NCBI RefSeq assembly: GCF_017876405.1 | Contig: NZ_JAGINW010000001.1 | Span: 11,483,203-11,547,202 of the forward strand | Direction: 5' to 3' | From: Kibdelosporangium banguiense | GTDB lineage: Bacteria; Actinomycetota; Actinomycetes; Mycobacteriales; Pseudonocardiaceae | Length of the DNA: 64,000 nucleotides | Part shown: positions 53,272 to 62,731 of the stretch, piece by piece | Position numbering within the stretch: position 1 is the stretch's first letter | Layout of the letters: the number at the start of each line of letters is the position of its first letter | The notes under the pieces: model-generated | Told to the model about the DNA's origin: nothing | The model's database searches: none | The model's input: the letters and a program-made list of their open reading frames with translations, nothing else | Translations under genes and position numbers: made by a program

Positions 53272-54252
53272 TCAGACCTCTTCCTCCAGCATTTCGGCTG
53301 TGACGGCTGATTCGGTGGAGGGGAGGCCCAGGTCTTTGGCGCGTTTGTCGGCCATTGCGAGCAGGCGACGGATTCGGCCGGCTACTGCGTCCTTGGTCAT
53401 GGGGGGTTCGGCGAGCTGGCCTAGTTCCTCGAGGGAGGCCTGCCTGTTGGCGAGGCGGAGTTTGCCTGCGGCGGTCAGGTGTTCGGGGGCTTCGGGGCCG
53501 AGGATCTCCATGGCGCGTTGGACGCGGGCGGCGGCGGCGACGGCGGCGCGGGCGGAGCGGCGGAGGTTGGCGTCGTCGAAGTTGGCCAGGCGGTTGGCTG
53601 TGGCCCGGACCTCGCGGCGCATCCGGCGTTCTTCCCAGGCCAGTACCGAGGAATGGGCGCCCAGTCGGGTCAGCAGGGCGCCGATTGCGTCGCCGTCACG
53701 GATGACGACCCGGTCCGCGCCGCGGACTTCGCGGGACTTCGCCTGGATGCCGAGTCGACGGGCCGCGCCTACCAAGGCCAGGGCTGCCTCGGGGCCTGGG
53801 CATGTCACCTCGAGCGCGGAGGAACGGCCGGGTTCGGTGAGGGAACCGTGCGCCAGGAATGCACCGCGCCAGGCTGCTTCCGCGTCGCACACGCCACCGG
53901 ATACGACCGCTGCGGGCAGGCCGCGGACTGGGCGGCCGCGTGGGTCGAGCAGGCCGGTCTGGCGGGCGAGGCCGTCACCGTCCTTGACCACGCGCACCAC
54001 GTAACGCGTGCCCTTACGCAGACCACCTGAGGTGATTACGTGCACGTCCGCGTGGTGCCCGTACAGCTCGTGGATCTCCTTGCGCAGCCGCCGCGCAGCC
54101 GAGCCTGTGTCGAGCTCGGCCTCCACCACCACTCGGCCGCCGACGATGTGCAACCCACCTGCGAACCTCAGCAGGGAGGAGACTTCCGCACGGCGGCAGC
54201 ATGTCTTGGACACAGCCAGTCTGCTCAGCTCGTCCTTGACTGCCGCGGTCAT
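53272..54252 (-). CDS. whiA: Sporulation/cell-division regulator WhiA
   Basis: DNA-binding regulator of sporulation septation in streptomycetes, conserved across Gram-positives; 326 residues. N-terminal LAGLIDADG-like fold with AEVSSLLRFAGGLHI and GAFLAHGSLTEP, and a C-terminal helix-turn-helix region around SLEELGQL and KDAVAGRIRRLL. ATG 54252 overlaps the yvcK stop by four bases (ATGA), which decides the start over GTG 54258. Last gene of the uvrC-rapZ-yvcK-whiA unit. Confidence 0.95.
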   Translation of the reverse strand: MTAAVKDELSRLAVSKTCCRRAEVSSLLRFAGGLHIVGGRVVVEAELDTGSAARRLRKEIHELYGHHADVHVITSGGLRKGTRYVVRVVKDGDGLARQTGLLDPRGRPVRGLPAAVVSGGVCDAEAAWRGAFLAHGSLTEPGRSSALEVTCPGPEAALALVGAARRLGIQAKSREVRGADRVVIRDGDAIGALLTRLGAHSSVLAWEERRMRREVRATANRLANFDDANLRRSARAAVAAAARVQRAMEILGPEAPEHLTAAGKLRLANRQASLEELGQLAEPPMTKDAVAGRIRRLLAMADKRAKDLGLPSTESAVTAEMLEEEV

Positions 54253-55301
54253 CGCCACGTGTCCTCCTCTCCCCCGCGGGGCTCACGCCCTGCGTATCCC
54301 ACCATCTCCTGGCCGCGCTCGCTCACCGTTCCGGCTAACGCGTGCCGCAGGCTCCGCGCCAGCGCACCTGGGTCGTGGCGGTCCGTCGCCCCCGGTGTGG
54401 CCACCGGGGCAAGGTGCGCCCTCGCACCGAGCGCGGCCGCGGCGCGCCGCAACCGGTCCGGCGTCGGCACCGAGTTGACGTCGGCGATGACCGCGTCGAC
54501 GCGGAGCTCAGGAGCGTGTTCGCAGAGTACGTCCAGATGCTGTTCGGGCGAGAATCCAGCTGTCTCGCCCGGCTGCGGTACAAGATTGAGTACCACCACA
54601 CGTGCCGCTTCGGTCTCGACAAGCGCCCGGTGCAGCTCTGGTACCAGCAGGTGCGGCAGGACACTGGTGAACCACGATCCCGGACCGAGCACGACCATGT
54701 CCGCCGCACGGACCGCCGCCAGTGCCTCCGGACATGCAGTGGGCACATCTCCGGCACTGGTCTGCAGCCCGATCCGGCGCACCCGGCCCGGTGTGGTCGC
54801 GACCGCGACCTGGCCCCGGATCCGTCGTACCGCATCCGGATCCTCGTCCAGGCCTTCCACATCCGCCTCGATGTCCAGCGGTTCGCAGGACATCGGCAGC
54901 ACCCGGCCGGTGATGCCGAGCATCCGCGCGGCCTCGTCGAGGGCCGTGACCGGATCGCCGAGCACCTCGAACAGGCCGGACAGCACGAGGTTGCCGATCG
55001 CGTGCCCGGCCAGCGCGCCCGTGCCGCCGAAGCGGTGACGGAACACCGAGTTCCAGAGTTTCGCCTCGTCGGTGGTGCCGGCCAGGGCGAGCAACGCCTT
55101 GCGCAGGTCGCCGGGCGGAAGCATGCCCAGTTCCCGGCGCAACCGGCCCGAGGAGCCGCCGTCGTCCGCGACTGTGACCACGGCTGTCACCTCGGTGGTG
55201 ATCTCACGCAGCGCACCCAGTGTGGCGTGCAGCCCGTGACCACCGCCGAGTGCGACCACCCGCGGACTGTCCAGCGCCGGCTCCATGGACCTATCGCTCA
55301 C
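54249..55301 (-). CDS. yvcK: YvcK/CofD-like UDP-sugar-binding protein
   Basis: 350-residue protein of the CofD-like family. In Bacillus and mycobacteria YvcK/CuvA binds UDP-N-acetylglucosamine and helps coordinate cell-wall synthesis with carbon source. Characteristic stretches are VVALGGGHGLHATLGALR, VVTVADDGGSSGRLRRE and GTGALAGHAIGNL. GTG 55301 overlaps the rapZ stop (GTGA). No F420 synthesis neighbours, so a true CofD is unlikely. Confidence 0.94.
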   Translation of the reverse strand: MSDRSMEPALDSPRVVALGGGHGLHATLGALREITTEVTAVVTVADDGGSSGRLRRELGMLPPGDLRKALLALAGTTDEAKLWNSVFRHRFGGTGALAGHAIGNLVLSGLFEVLGDPVTALDEAARMLGITGRVLPMSCEPLDIEADVEGLDEDPDAVRRIRGQVAVATTPGRVRRIGLQTSAGDVPTACPEALAAVRAADMVVLGPGSWFTSVLPHLLVPELHRALVETEAARVVVLNLVPQPGETAGFSPEQHLDVLCEHAPELRVDAVIADVNSVPTPDRLRRAAAALGARAHLAPVATPGATDRHDPGALARSLRHALAGTVSERGQEMVGYAGREPRGGEEDTWR

Positions 55302-56170
55302 TCACGCCCCAAATCCCGGTGTACGACCTTCACGGCCATACCATCCTCTTTGGACAATCTAGTCGCCAGCTCCTCGGACATCGCCACGCTCCGGTGTTTA
55401 CCGCCGGTGCAGCCGATGGCCAGGGTCAGATACCGCTTGCCCTCGCGCCGGTAGCCGGCCCCGATCAGCCGCAGCAGCTCGTGGTAACGCTCGAGGAAAT
55501 CCTCGGCACCCTCCTGGGAGAGCACATAGTTGCGGACCTCGGCATCCAGGCCGGTCTGCTCGCGAAGCTCCGGGATCCAGAACGGGTTGGGCAGAAACCG
55601 CACGTCCATCACCAGATCGGAATCCATTGGCAGGCCGTACTTGTAGCCGAACGACAACACGGTGACCCGGGTCTGGGTCTCCGCGCCGCCTCCGAACGCG
55701 TCCTCTATTTTGGCGCGCAACTGGTGCACGGACAACGACGTCGTATCGAGAATCAGGTCGGCTTCCTCGCGCAACGGCGTCAGCAGGTGCCGTTCGGCCT
55801 TGATGCCGTCGATCAACCGGCCGTCACCCTGCATGGGGTGACCACGCCGGACGTGCTCGAACCGGCGGATCAGCAGCTCGTCGGTGGCCTCGAGGAACAG
55901 CACGCGGGGCTTGTAGCCGCGGTTGTCCAGATCCTTGATCACCGCCGACAGGTCCTCGGTGAACGCGCGGCTGCGCACGTCCATCACGACCGCGACCTTG
56001 GTGATCGCGCCGCGCGCCTGCACGCCCAGCTCCACCATGGTCGAGATCAGTTCGGGTGGCAGGTTGTCCACCACGAACCAGCCAAGGTCCTCCAGACACT
56101 TGGCCGCGGTGCTGCGGCCGGCCCCGGACAGGCCGGTCACCACCGCAACTTCGATACCGGACTCAGACAT
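55298..56170 (-). CDS. rapZ: RNase adapter / nucleotide-binding protein RapZ
   Basis: P-loop NTPase-like protein of the RapZ family, 290 residues; in enterobacteria it directs RNase E to a small RNA controlling amino-sugar synthesis, but the actinobacterial role is less clear. Walker A GLSGAGRST is near residue 14, Walker B-like VLFLEATDE near 90, and the C-terminal GCTGGKHRSVAMSEEL is the family signature. ATG 56170 is chosen over the open frame to 56281 because homology begins there; it overlaps the uvrC stop by eight bases. Confidence 0.94.
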   Translation of the reverse strand: MSESGIEVAVVTGLSGAGRSTAAKCLEDLGWFVVDNLPPELISTMVELGVQARGAITKVAVVMDVRSRAFTEDLSAVIKDLDNRGYKPRVLFLEATDELLIRRFEHVRRGHPMQGDGRLIDGIKAERHLLTPLREEADLILDTTSLSVHQLRAKIEDAFGGGAETQTRVTVLSFGYKYGLPMDSDLVMDVRFLPNPFWIPELREQTGLDAEVRNYVLSQEGAEDFLERYHELLRLIGAGYRREGKRYLTLAIGCTGGKHRSVAMSEELATRLSKEDGMAVKVVHRDLGRE

Positions 56171-58133
56171 CGTTCCCCTCTTTTTCCAGCGCGTTGTCCC
56201 CGGCGAGTGCCGCGGCGACGGACTCCGCGGTGCGCCGGCCCACGCCCGGCACGCCGCTGATCTCGTCGATACTCGCCGCACGCAGGCGTTTCAGCGAGCC
56301 GAAATGCTTGATCAAGGCGGCTTTCCTGGCCTCGCCGAGACCCGGCACCTCGTCGAGCGCGGAAGTGGTCATCCGCTTCGCCCGCTTCTGCCGGTGGTAC
56401 GTGATGGCGAAGCGGTGCGCCTCGTCGCGCACCCGTTGCAACAGATACAGGCCCTCACTCGTACGCGGCAGGATCAGCGGTTCGCTGTCGGCCGGTAACC
56501 AGACCTCCTCGAGTCGTTTGGCCAGGCCGATCACCGCGACGTCGGAGACGCCCAGCTCGGCCAGGACATCCGCGGCGGCGTTGGCCTGCGGCCCCGCGCC
56601 GTCGACCACGAGCAGGTTCGGCGGGTAGGCGAACTTCCTCGGCTTGCCCGTCTCCGGATTAATCCCCGGTGTGGACGTATCTGGCACAGGGTCGTTGACC
56701 ATCCGGGAGAAGCGGCGCCGGACGACCTCCGCGATCGAGGCCACGTCGCCCTCGGTGGCCGCCTCCCGGATGGCGAACCTGCGGTACTCGGACTTGCGGG
56801 CCAGTCCGTCCTCGAAGACCACCAGCGAGGCGACGACATCACTGCCCTGGATATGGCTGATGTCCACGCACTCGATGCGCAGCGGCGCGGTGTCCAGGCC
56901 GAGCTGGTTCTGCAGCTCCTGCAACGCCGCCGACCGCGCGGTCAGATCACCGGCGCGCTTGAGCTTGTGCTGGACGAACGCTTCCTTCGCGTTGCGCTCC
57001 ACGGTTTCCATCAGCGCACGCTTGTCACCGCGCTGCGGAACACGCAGCTGCACACGGGAACCGCGCATGCTGCTGAGCCACTCCGCGATCGCTTCGGCGT
57101 CGTCGGGCAGCTCGGGTACGAGCACCTCTCTCGGCACCGCGCTGCCATTGGCAGGCTCGTCGGTCTCCGCCTGGTCGCCGTAGAACTGGCTGAGGAACTG
57201 GTCGACCAGGCCCGCGGTCCCGGTCTCCTCGACCTTTTCGATGACCCAGCCACGCTGGCCGCGCACCCGGCCGCCACGCACGTGGAAGACCTGGACCGCA
57301 GCTTCGAGATCGTCCTGTGCGAACGCGACCACGTCCGCGTCCGTGCCGTCGCCGAACACGACGGCCTGCTTCTCCATCGCCCGCTTCAGCGCGTCGAGGT
57401 CGTCACGCAGCCGTGCGGCCCGCTCGAACTCCAGCTCGGCAGCGGCCCCGTGCATCTGCTTCTCGAGCCGGCGCATCATCCCGTCGGTCCGGCCGGCGAA
57501 GAACTCGCAGAAGTCGTCCACGATCTGCCGGTGCTCTTCGGCGTTCACCCGCCCCACACACGGCGCCGAGCACTTTCCGATGTCACCCAGCAGGCATGGA
57601 CGGCCGATGCGCGCCTGCCTACGGAACACATCGGGCTTACAGGTACGCGCGGGGAACACCCGCAGCAGAAGATCCAGCGTCTCGCGCAACGCCCACGCAT
57701 GCGCGTACGGACCGAAGTACCGCACACCCTTACGGCGGGCACCGCGGTAGACGTGCAGCCGCGGGAACTCCTCGTTGAGGGTGACCGCGAGCACAGGGTA
57801 GGACTTGTCGTCGCGGTAACGGACGTTGAACCGCGGGTCGAACTCCTTGATCCAGTTGTACTCGAGCTGGAGGGCCTCGACCTCGGTGGCGACCACCGTC
57901 CACTCGACCGACGCCGCCGTGGTGACCATCTGGGCGGTACGCGGGTGCAGGCCGGAGACGTCCGCGAAGTACGAATTGAGCCGGCTGCGCAGACTCTTGG
58001 CCTTGCCGACATAGATCACGCGACCGCCGGAGTCGCGAAATTTGTACACGCCAGGGGCGTCCGGGATCGTTCCGGGCGCAGGGCGGTAACTATGGCGGTC
58101 GCTTTCACCGCGGAAGGTCGACACGTCGGCCAC
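56163..58133 (-). CDS. uvrC: Excinuclease ABC subunit C
   Basis: Nuclease that makes both incisions in nucleotide excision repair with UvrA/B; 656 residues. The GIY-YIG domain (PGVYKFRDSGGRVIYVGKAK, residues ~30-49) supplies the 3' incision, a UVR region follows near 200-235, the RNase H-like domain (IECVDISHIQG) gives the 5' incision, and the end has helix-hairpin-helix motifs (DEVPGLGEARKAALI and ISGVPGVGRRTAESV). GTG 58133 is the start. It heads the uvrC-rapZ-yvcK-whiA unit. Confidence 0.96.
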   Translation of the reverse strand: MADVSTFRGESDRHSYRPAPGTIPDAPGVYKFRDSGGRVIYVGKAKSLRSRLNSYFADVSGLHPRTAQMVTTAASVEWTVVATEVEALQLEYNWIKEFDPRFNVRYRDDKSYPVLAVTLNEEFPRLHVYRGARRKGVRYFGPYAHAWALRETLDLLLRVFPARTCKPDVFRRQARIGRPCLLGDIGKCSAPCVGRVNAEEHRQIVDDFCEFFAGRTDGMMRRLEKQMHGAAAELEFERAARLRDDLDALKRAMEKQAVVFGDGTDADVVAFAQDDLEAAVQVFHVRGGRVRGQRGWVIEKVEETGTAGLVDQFLSQFYGDQAETDEPANGSAVPREVLVPELPDDAEAIAEWLSSMRGSRVQLRVPQRGDKRALMETVERNAKEAFVQHKLKRAGDLTARSAALQELQNQLGLDTAPLRIECVDISHIQGSDVVASLVVFEDGLARKSEYRRFAIREAATEGDVASIAEVVRRRFSRMVNDPVPDTSTPGINPETGKPRKFAYPPNLLVVDGAGPQANAAADVLAELGVSDVAVIGLAKRLEEVWLPADSEPLILPRTSEGLYLLQRVRDEAHRFAITYHRQKRAKRMTTSALDEVPGLGEARKAALIKHFGSLKRLRAASIDEISGVPGVGRRTAESVAAALAGDNALEKEGNDV

Positions 58134-58267
58134 CTGACAAGCCTAGGCGTTACCACCGACACTCCGACGAGTGACCACCGTCTACCGGCGAACTACCGGG
58201 GAATATTGCCGGATCAGCCGCCTTTCCGGGCAGATTCCGGCCGCGTTCGCGCTGTTAGGATCCGCGA

Positions 58268-59509
58268 ATGGCGCACGAGCGGCCACCACTTGAGAACACT
58301 ACCGCCGCCGCACCGGCCGCAGCGGCTCCCGTACAGCATGTAGCCGATCAGCATCCGCTCCAGGTCCTGCAGGCGTACGCGGGCAACCTGGCTGTGCACC
58401 GTTATGTGCAGCGGCAGGCGACCGGCGGTACTCCCCCGTCCAGCGATCCGCTGGACGAAACTCAGGTCGCCGACGCGCTCGCCTTCTACCGGCGCCAGCC
58501 CTGGCTCTACACGCCCGCCGTCATCACCGATCTGCGCACGCGATTAGGGCTCGACCCGGCAGCAGGAATCGATGCGGACCTCGCGCAAGCGGTCGCACGG
58601 TTCCAGCGGGACGAAGGCAGCAACGACCCGAGTCTGGTGATCGACGGCAAGGCCGGGCCACGGTCCACACCGCGACTGTTCCCAACCGGACTCGCCCGAG
58701 CGGGTGAAGGCGCGACGTTCGGCGGCGAGGCTCAGACCGAGGCGTTCGACCAATGGGACACATTGGGCACAGCCCAGGCGCGGGCCGATGCCTTGGTCGC
58801 AGCGGTCAACCGGCGGCTCGCCGACGCCGGTGTGACCACTGTGACCGTGCAGCTCTACGACGGTGATTCACCCAGCGAGCAGGGATCGTTCGACTTCCCG
58901 ACGTGGACGATGCGGCTCAACCGGTTGCTGCTCAACCAAAGCGGGCTCACCCAGGAAGCGGCGACCGACTTGGCCAATACCGTCTACCACGAGGCCCGGC
59001 ACACCGAGCAGTGGTTCACGATGGCGCGGTACCTCGCCGGGCAGGGCTACAGCGCCGCTGGGATCGCAAGCAACCTCGACATCCCGGCGCGGGTCGCCCG
59101 GGACGCCAAGAACGCCCCGCCGATCCGGCGTGGCACAACCGAAGCAGTCGTGGCGTCCGGCTGGTACGAAAGCGTTTACGGCTCGGGCGCCGCGCACCGG
59201 GAGGCCGTGCTGACCCGGGTGGAGAACGCCGGCTGGGCGGTCACCACGGCGGAGTGCCGGTGCCGCAGGTCGCCGTCCCCGGCCAACGATCTGTTGCTGG
59301 AGCAGGCCAGAGCCGAGTTCGACGTCGCCCACGACGCGTACCGCGAACTGCCGGAGGAGAATGACGCCTGGGCCACCGGGCCGATGGCCGAATCCGGCGT
59401 CACCGGCGGCACGCCCAACCCGATCCCCACCCCCGACGAGGATCCGTGTGAACTACTGCGCCGCGCCGGCCGTCCGGTTCCGGCAGCGACGGGAGGGACT
59501 GGGCCATGA
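58268..59509 (+). CDS. HExxH protein with eCIS-cargo-like N-terminus
   Basis: 413-residue protein not tied to a named family. Residues 31-50 have the pattern LQxLQxxAGNxAVxRxxQR, a signature frequent at the N-terminus of cargo proteins encoded with extracellular contractile injection systems. Residues ~66-137 look like a peptidoglycan-binding-1 repeat (AVARFQRDEG, VIDGKAGPRS). His241-Glu242-Ala-Arg-His245 forms an HExxH zinc-peptidase motif. The C-terminus has a CRCRR patch and an Asp/Pro-rich end. ATG 58268 follows TTAGGA at seven bases. No contractile sheath or baseplate gene is in the window. It overlaps the next gene by four bases. Role as an injected or secreted peptidase is inferred. 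Confidence 0.65.
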   Translation: MAHERPPLENTTAAAPAAAAPVQHVADQHPLQVLQAYAGNLAVHRYVQRQATGGTPPSSDPLDETQVADALAFYRRQPWLYTPAVITDLRTRLGLDPAAGIDADLAQAVARFQRDEGSNDPSLVIDGKAGPRSTPRLFPTGLARAGEGATFGGEAQTEAFDQWDTLGTAQARADALVAAVNRRLADAGVTTVTVQLYDGDSPSEQGSFDFPTWTMRLNRLLLNQSGLTQEAATDLANTVYHEARHTEQWFTMARYLAGQGYSAAGIASNLDIPARVARDAKNAPPIRRGTTEAVVASGWYESVYGSGAAHREAVLTRVENAGWAVTTAECRCRRSPSPANDLLLEQARAEFDVAHDAYRELPEENDAWATGPMAESGVTGGTPNPIPTPDEDPCELLRRAGRPVPAATGGTGP

Positions 59510-59826
59510 TCACGGTCGATGAGCTGATCATGTTGCGTTCGCTCGTGCACGCGGGCGGGCCGGTGCCGGCCGGTACCGAGGTGATCCGCCGGGAGGGCGC
59601 GATCGACCACGTGCGTGTACCGCTGGATTCGCCGATCACAGTGGACGATCTGGCCGCCGGGTTCGGTCCAGGGCGTGACGTGCCGCGCCAGCCGGCCGGT
59701 GGGCGGCGAGTGATCTTTCCGGACACCCAACCGGGCGAGGGTCAGCGTGCGGTCACCGTGATCGCCGAGCTCGATCGGTCCGGGCAGGTCACCACTGTGG
59801 TCCTACGACCCGACGACTTCACCTGA
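59506..59826 (+). CDS. Small partner protein of the HExxH gene
   Basis: 106 residues, no recognised family. The ATG overlaps the preceding TGA (ATGA), so it is translated with the HExxH protein. The sequence is beta-rich with a hydrophobic N-terminal helix (TVDELIMLRSLV) and an end reading AVTVIAELDRSGQVTTVVLRP; it has no signal peptide and no membrane segment. Immunity protein, chaperone or cargo adaptor are possible roles given the coupling, none proven. Confidence 0.6.
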   Translation: MITVDELIMLRSLVHAGGPVPAGTEVIRREGAIDHVRVPLDSPITVDDLAAGFGPGRDVPRQPAGGRRVIFPDTQPGEGQRAVTVIAELDRSGQVTTVVLRPDDFT

Positions 59827-59944
59827 GCGGCGCGGGAATCCTCGTTCGCTGCTCCGTTCGGGTATGGCGGCCAGGCAATGCTACTCGGAGTGGGCACGCC
59901 CACTACGGTGATGCACTTGGCGTACCAGCCTTCGGGGAGGCGTG

Positions 59945-61126
59945 ATGGATCAACCCGGGTCTGACAGCAGACGTTGGATGGGCGTCGGCCGTAGCGCGGA
60001 CGCCGATTCCCGGTCGGCCGCGGCGACCGCGACCGCGGAGGCACTGATCGGCAAGGACCCGAAGCTGATCATCGTCTACTTCGCGATCACGCACGACCCG
60101 GGCGCGGTGGTGACCGCCATCCGGGAGATCGCCCCGGATGTCCCGCTGATCGGGTGCTCCACGCACGGCGAGATCGCGCCCGGCGGGCCGACCGACGGAA
60201 CCGTTCTGGTGACCGCGATCGGCGGTCCCGGGATCGCGGTGAGCACGGCGGCCGCCGAGTCCGTGTCCGGGCGGCAGCGGGACGCCGGCGCGCAGATCGC
60301 CCAGTGCACGGGCAAAGTCCCCGACCTGCCGCACCGGATCCTGATGATCCTGACCGACGGCAAGATCCGTGACCAGGAAGCGATTCTGCGCGGCTGCTAC
60401 GGCGTTGTCGGCGCGAGCATCCCGCTCATCGGCGGTGCCGCGGGCGACGGCTGGCGGATGGCACACACCATTGTGATCCGTGACGACGAGGTGATGACCG
60501 ACGCGGTCGTCGGCGCCACGATCGCCTCAGAGGCCCCGCTGGCGGTCGCGGTCGGCCACGGCTGGCGCAAGATCGGCGAGCCGATGATCGTCACCAGCGC
60601 GGGCAACGGCCGTGTGTACACATTGGACGACCGGCCCGCGATGGACGTCTACCTCGACCGGCTGGGCGCGCCGCCGGAGGCGTACACCGACCGCCAGGCC
60701 TTTATGGACTTCGCGATGTCCCGGCCACTGGGAGTGCAGCGGCGCAGCGGGGTCGAGGCCCGCAACCTCTCCACCGAGATCGACATCGAGGGCCGGTCCA
60801 TCGGCAGCGGCACCGCGATCGACCACGGCGGACTGACGTGGGCGATGACCGGCGACGAGGACTCCATCCTGGCGGCCACCGACACCGTGTGCGAAGCCGT
60901 CCTCGGCGATCTCGGCGACCGGGAACCGGCGGGGATCCTGGCGTTCAGCTGCGCGGCCCTGCGGGCGGTGCTCGGCTGCGAGGGGATCCGGCGGGAGAAC
61001 GAGCGGATCGCCAAGTGGGCCCGCAACGCGCCGTTCTCCGGTTTCTACACCTATGGCGAGATCGCGCGGATTCGTGGCATCGACGGCTTCCACAACCAGA
61101 CCCTCGCGGTGTTGGCTATCGGTTGA
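59945..61126 (+). CDS. FIST-domain sensor protein
   Basis: 393 residues with FIST_N (about 10-215) and FIST_C (about 225-370) domains, a ligand-binding module thought to sense small molecules such as amino acids in signalling proteins. Typical stretches are LIGCSTHGEIAPGG, GVVGASIPLIGGAAGDG, and the C-terminal GILAFSCAALRAVLG and APFSGFYTYGEI. ATG 59945 lies four bases after GGGGAGG at 59934-59940; GTG 59942 is too close to it. Cytoplasmic, with no output domain of its own. The diguanylate cyclase gene starts one base after its stop. Confidence 0.88.
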   Translation: MDQPGSDSRRWMGVGRSADADSRSAAATATAEALIGKDPKLIIVYFAITHDPGAVVTAIREIAPDVPLIGCSTHGEIAPGGPTDGTVLVTAIGGPGIAVSTAAAESVSGRQRDAGAQIAQCTGKVPDLPHRILMILTDGKIRDQEAILRGCYGVVGASIPLIGGAAGDGWRMAHTIVIRDDEVMTDAVVGATIASEAPLAVAVGHGWRKIGEPMIVTSAGNGRVYTLDDRPAMDVYLDRLGAPPEAYTDRQAFMDFAMSRPLGVQRRSGVEARNLSTEIDIEGRSIGSGTAIDHGGLTWAMTGDEDSILAATDTVCEAVLGDLGDREPAGILAFSCAALRAVLGCEGIRRENERIAKWARNAPFSGFYTYGEIARIRGIDGFHNQTLAVLAIG

Positions 61127-61127
61127 G

Positions 61128-62630
61128 ATGACCGACGAGGACGGATGGCACCTGGGTCAGCAGCTGCTCGAGCTGCTGGCCGTGATCTCGTCGTACCCGG
61201 ATGAGGAGTCCGCGGTACGGGGTGCTGCCGAACGGGCCGCCCAGGCATTGGAGGCCGAGGTCGCCGCGGTGGTCTTCGGTGATCATGTGGCGGCGTCGGT
61301 CGGCTTTCCGGCCGGGCAGGCACCCGACGGCGACCTGGTCGCCGTGGCCCGGCACGAGCAGGAGAAGCTGAAAGTTCCCGGGGTGGGCGACTGCGCGACG
61401 GTCACGGCCAAGTGGGGCGGCACGCATCCTGGCGGCCTCGTGCTCGCGCGGTGGGACGAGGCGTTCACCGTCCAGGAACAGAACCTGGTCCGTGGGATGG
61501 CGCGGCTGCTGGAGCTGACCCTGAACATGTTGCGCGCGATGCAACGCAGCGACCGCCAGGCCCAGGAGAACGCCGAGCTGCTGAAGTCCCTGCGGCAACG
61601 GCAGCGCCTGGTCGAGCACCTGTTCGACATCCAACGCGCGATCTCCCGGCGCCGGCCGCTCGCCCAGATCCTCGACATGATCACCGGGGCCGCGCAGGAC
61701 CTGCTCGGTGACGACATCGTCGGGCTGTGGCTGCGTGAGACACCCGACGGCGAGGACACCAAGCTCGTCGCGCACGTCGGGCTGCGGACCGGAGTGGCCC
61801 GGTATCGCCCGAAAGTCCCGCTGGCCGAGGCGGGCGCCGCTGGTCAGGCGATGCTGACCGACGACGTGGTCGTGCTGCACGGCTATGGGGAGACGTCGTC
61901 GCTCATCGCGGAGCTCACCGACGGTCGGCTGTGCGCCTCGATGGCCGCCCCTGTGCACGACAGCGGCACGGTCACCGGGAGCCTGATGGTGGGCTCGCAC
62001 CGGCAGACTCGGGCGTATTCGGCCTCCGATGTGCAGACTTTGCGGGCGTTCGCCGAACACGTCAGCCTGGCGCTGACCGACGCGAACACCGTCGACCGGA
62101 TGTACCAGGCGTTCCACGATTCCCTGACCGGCCTGGCCAGCCGCGGGCTTTTCCTGGAACAGCTGAGCAAACGGCTCGGCGCGGCCGAACACGAGGCCAA
62201 ACGGGTCGCTTTGCTCTTCCTGGACCTGGACAGGTTCAAAGCGGTCAACGACACCCTCGGGCACGCCGCCGGTGACGATCTTCTGACGATCACGGCAGGG
62301 CGGTTGAAATCGCAGCTGCGCGCCATCGATGTCGCCGCGCGGTTCGGCGGGGACGAATTCGCCGTGCTGTTGTACGGCGTTTCCACGATCGCCGACGCGG
62401 TCCGAGTAGCGGAGCGGATTCTCCGTACGCTGGGCGAACCGATGCCGATCGCAGGTCGGCAGTTGCGCGTCAACGCCAGTATCGGAATAGCGTTGAGCAC
62501 ACCGGGAATGCCCGACCCCGCCGATTTGATGCGGCGCGCGGATGTCGCGATGTATCAGGCCAAGCGCAACGGCCGCGGCCGTTTGGAGATCTTCACCGAC
62601 GAGATGCTGCTGTCGTTTCCGCGCGAGTGA
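61128..62630 (+). CDS. GAF-GAF-GGDEF diguanylate cyclase
   Basis: 500-residue cytoplasmic enzyme making cyclic di-GMP from two GTP. An N-terminal divergent GAF-like region (to ~140), a coiled-coil linker, a second GAF (about 170-330) and a C-terminal GGDEF domain. The active site is an intact GGDEF at 407-411, with the inhibitory I-site RAID at 398-401 exactly five residues before it, so product feedback is expected. ATG 61128 follows the FIST stop after one base, which makes FIST the likely regulator of this cyclase. Confidence 0.93.
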   Translation: MTDEDGWHLGQQLLELLAVISSYPDEESAVRGAAERAAQALEAEVAAVVFGDHVAASVGFPAGQAPDGDLVAVARHEQEKLKVPGVGDCATVTAKWGGTHPGGLVLARWDEAFTVQEQNLVRGMARLLELTLNMLRAMQRSDRQAQENAELLKSLRQRQRLVEHLFDIQRAISRRRPLAQILDMITGAAQDLLGDDIVGLWLRETPDGEDTKLVAHVGLRTGVARYRPKVPLAEAGAAGQAMLTDDVVVLHGYGETSSLIAELTDGRLCASMAAPVHDSGTVTGSLMVGSHRQTRAYSASDVQTLRAFAEHVSLALTDANTVDRMYQAFHDSLTGLASRGLFLEQLSKRLGAAEHEAKRVALLFLDLDRFKAVNDTLGHAAGDDLLTITAGRLKSQLRAIDVAARFGGDEFAVLLYGVSTIADAVRVAERILRTLGEPMPIAGRQLRVNASIGIALSTPGMPDPADLMRRADVAMYQAKRNGRGRLEIFTDEMLLSFPRE

Positions 62631-62731
62631 CCGGCGGATAAGCGTTTGGACAGGGGCTGACAGTTCTTGTGGCCTGTCCCACCATGAGGTCGACGAGGTC
62701 GACATCAGGCGTGGTGGAAGGGAAGGCCGCG

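Noticed and set aside
58735..58770. CCAATG/CATTGG-like bases resembling the paired palindrome
   Set aside because: Only a short partial match inside the HExxH gene; arms and spacer of the element are absent.
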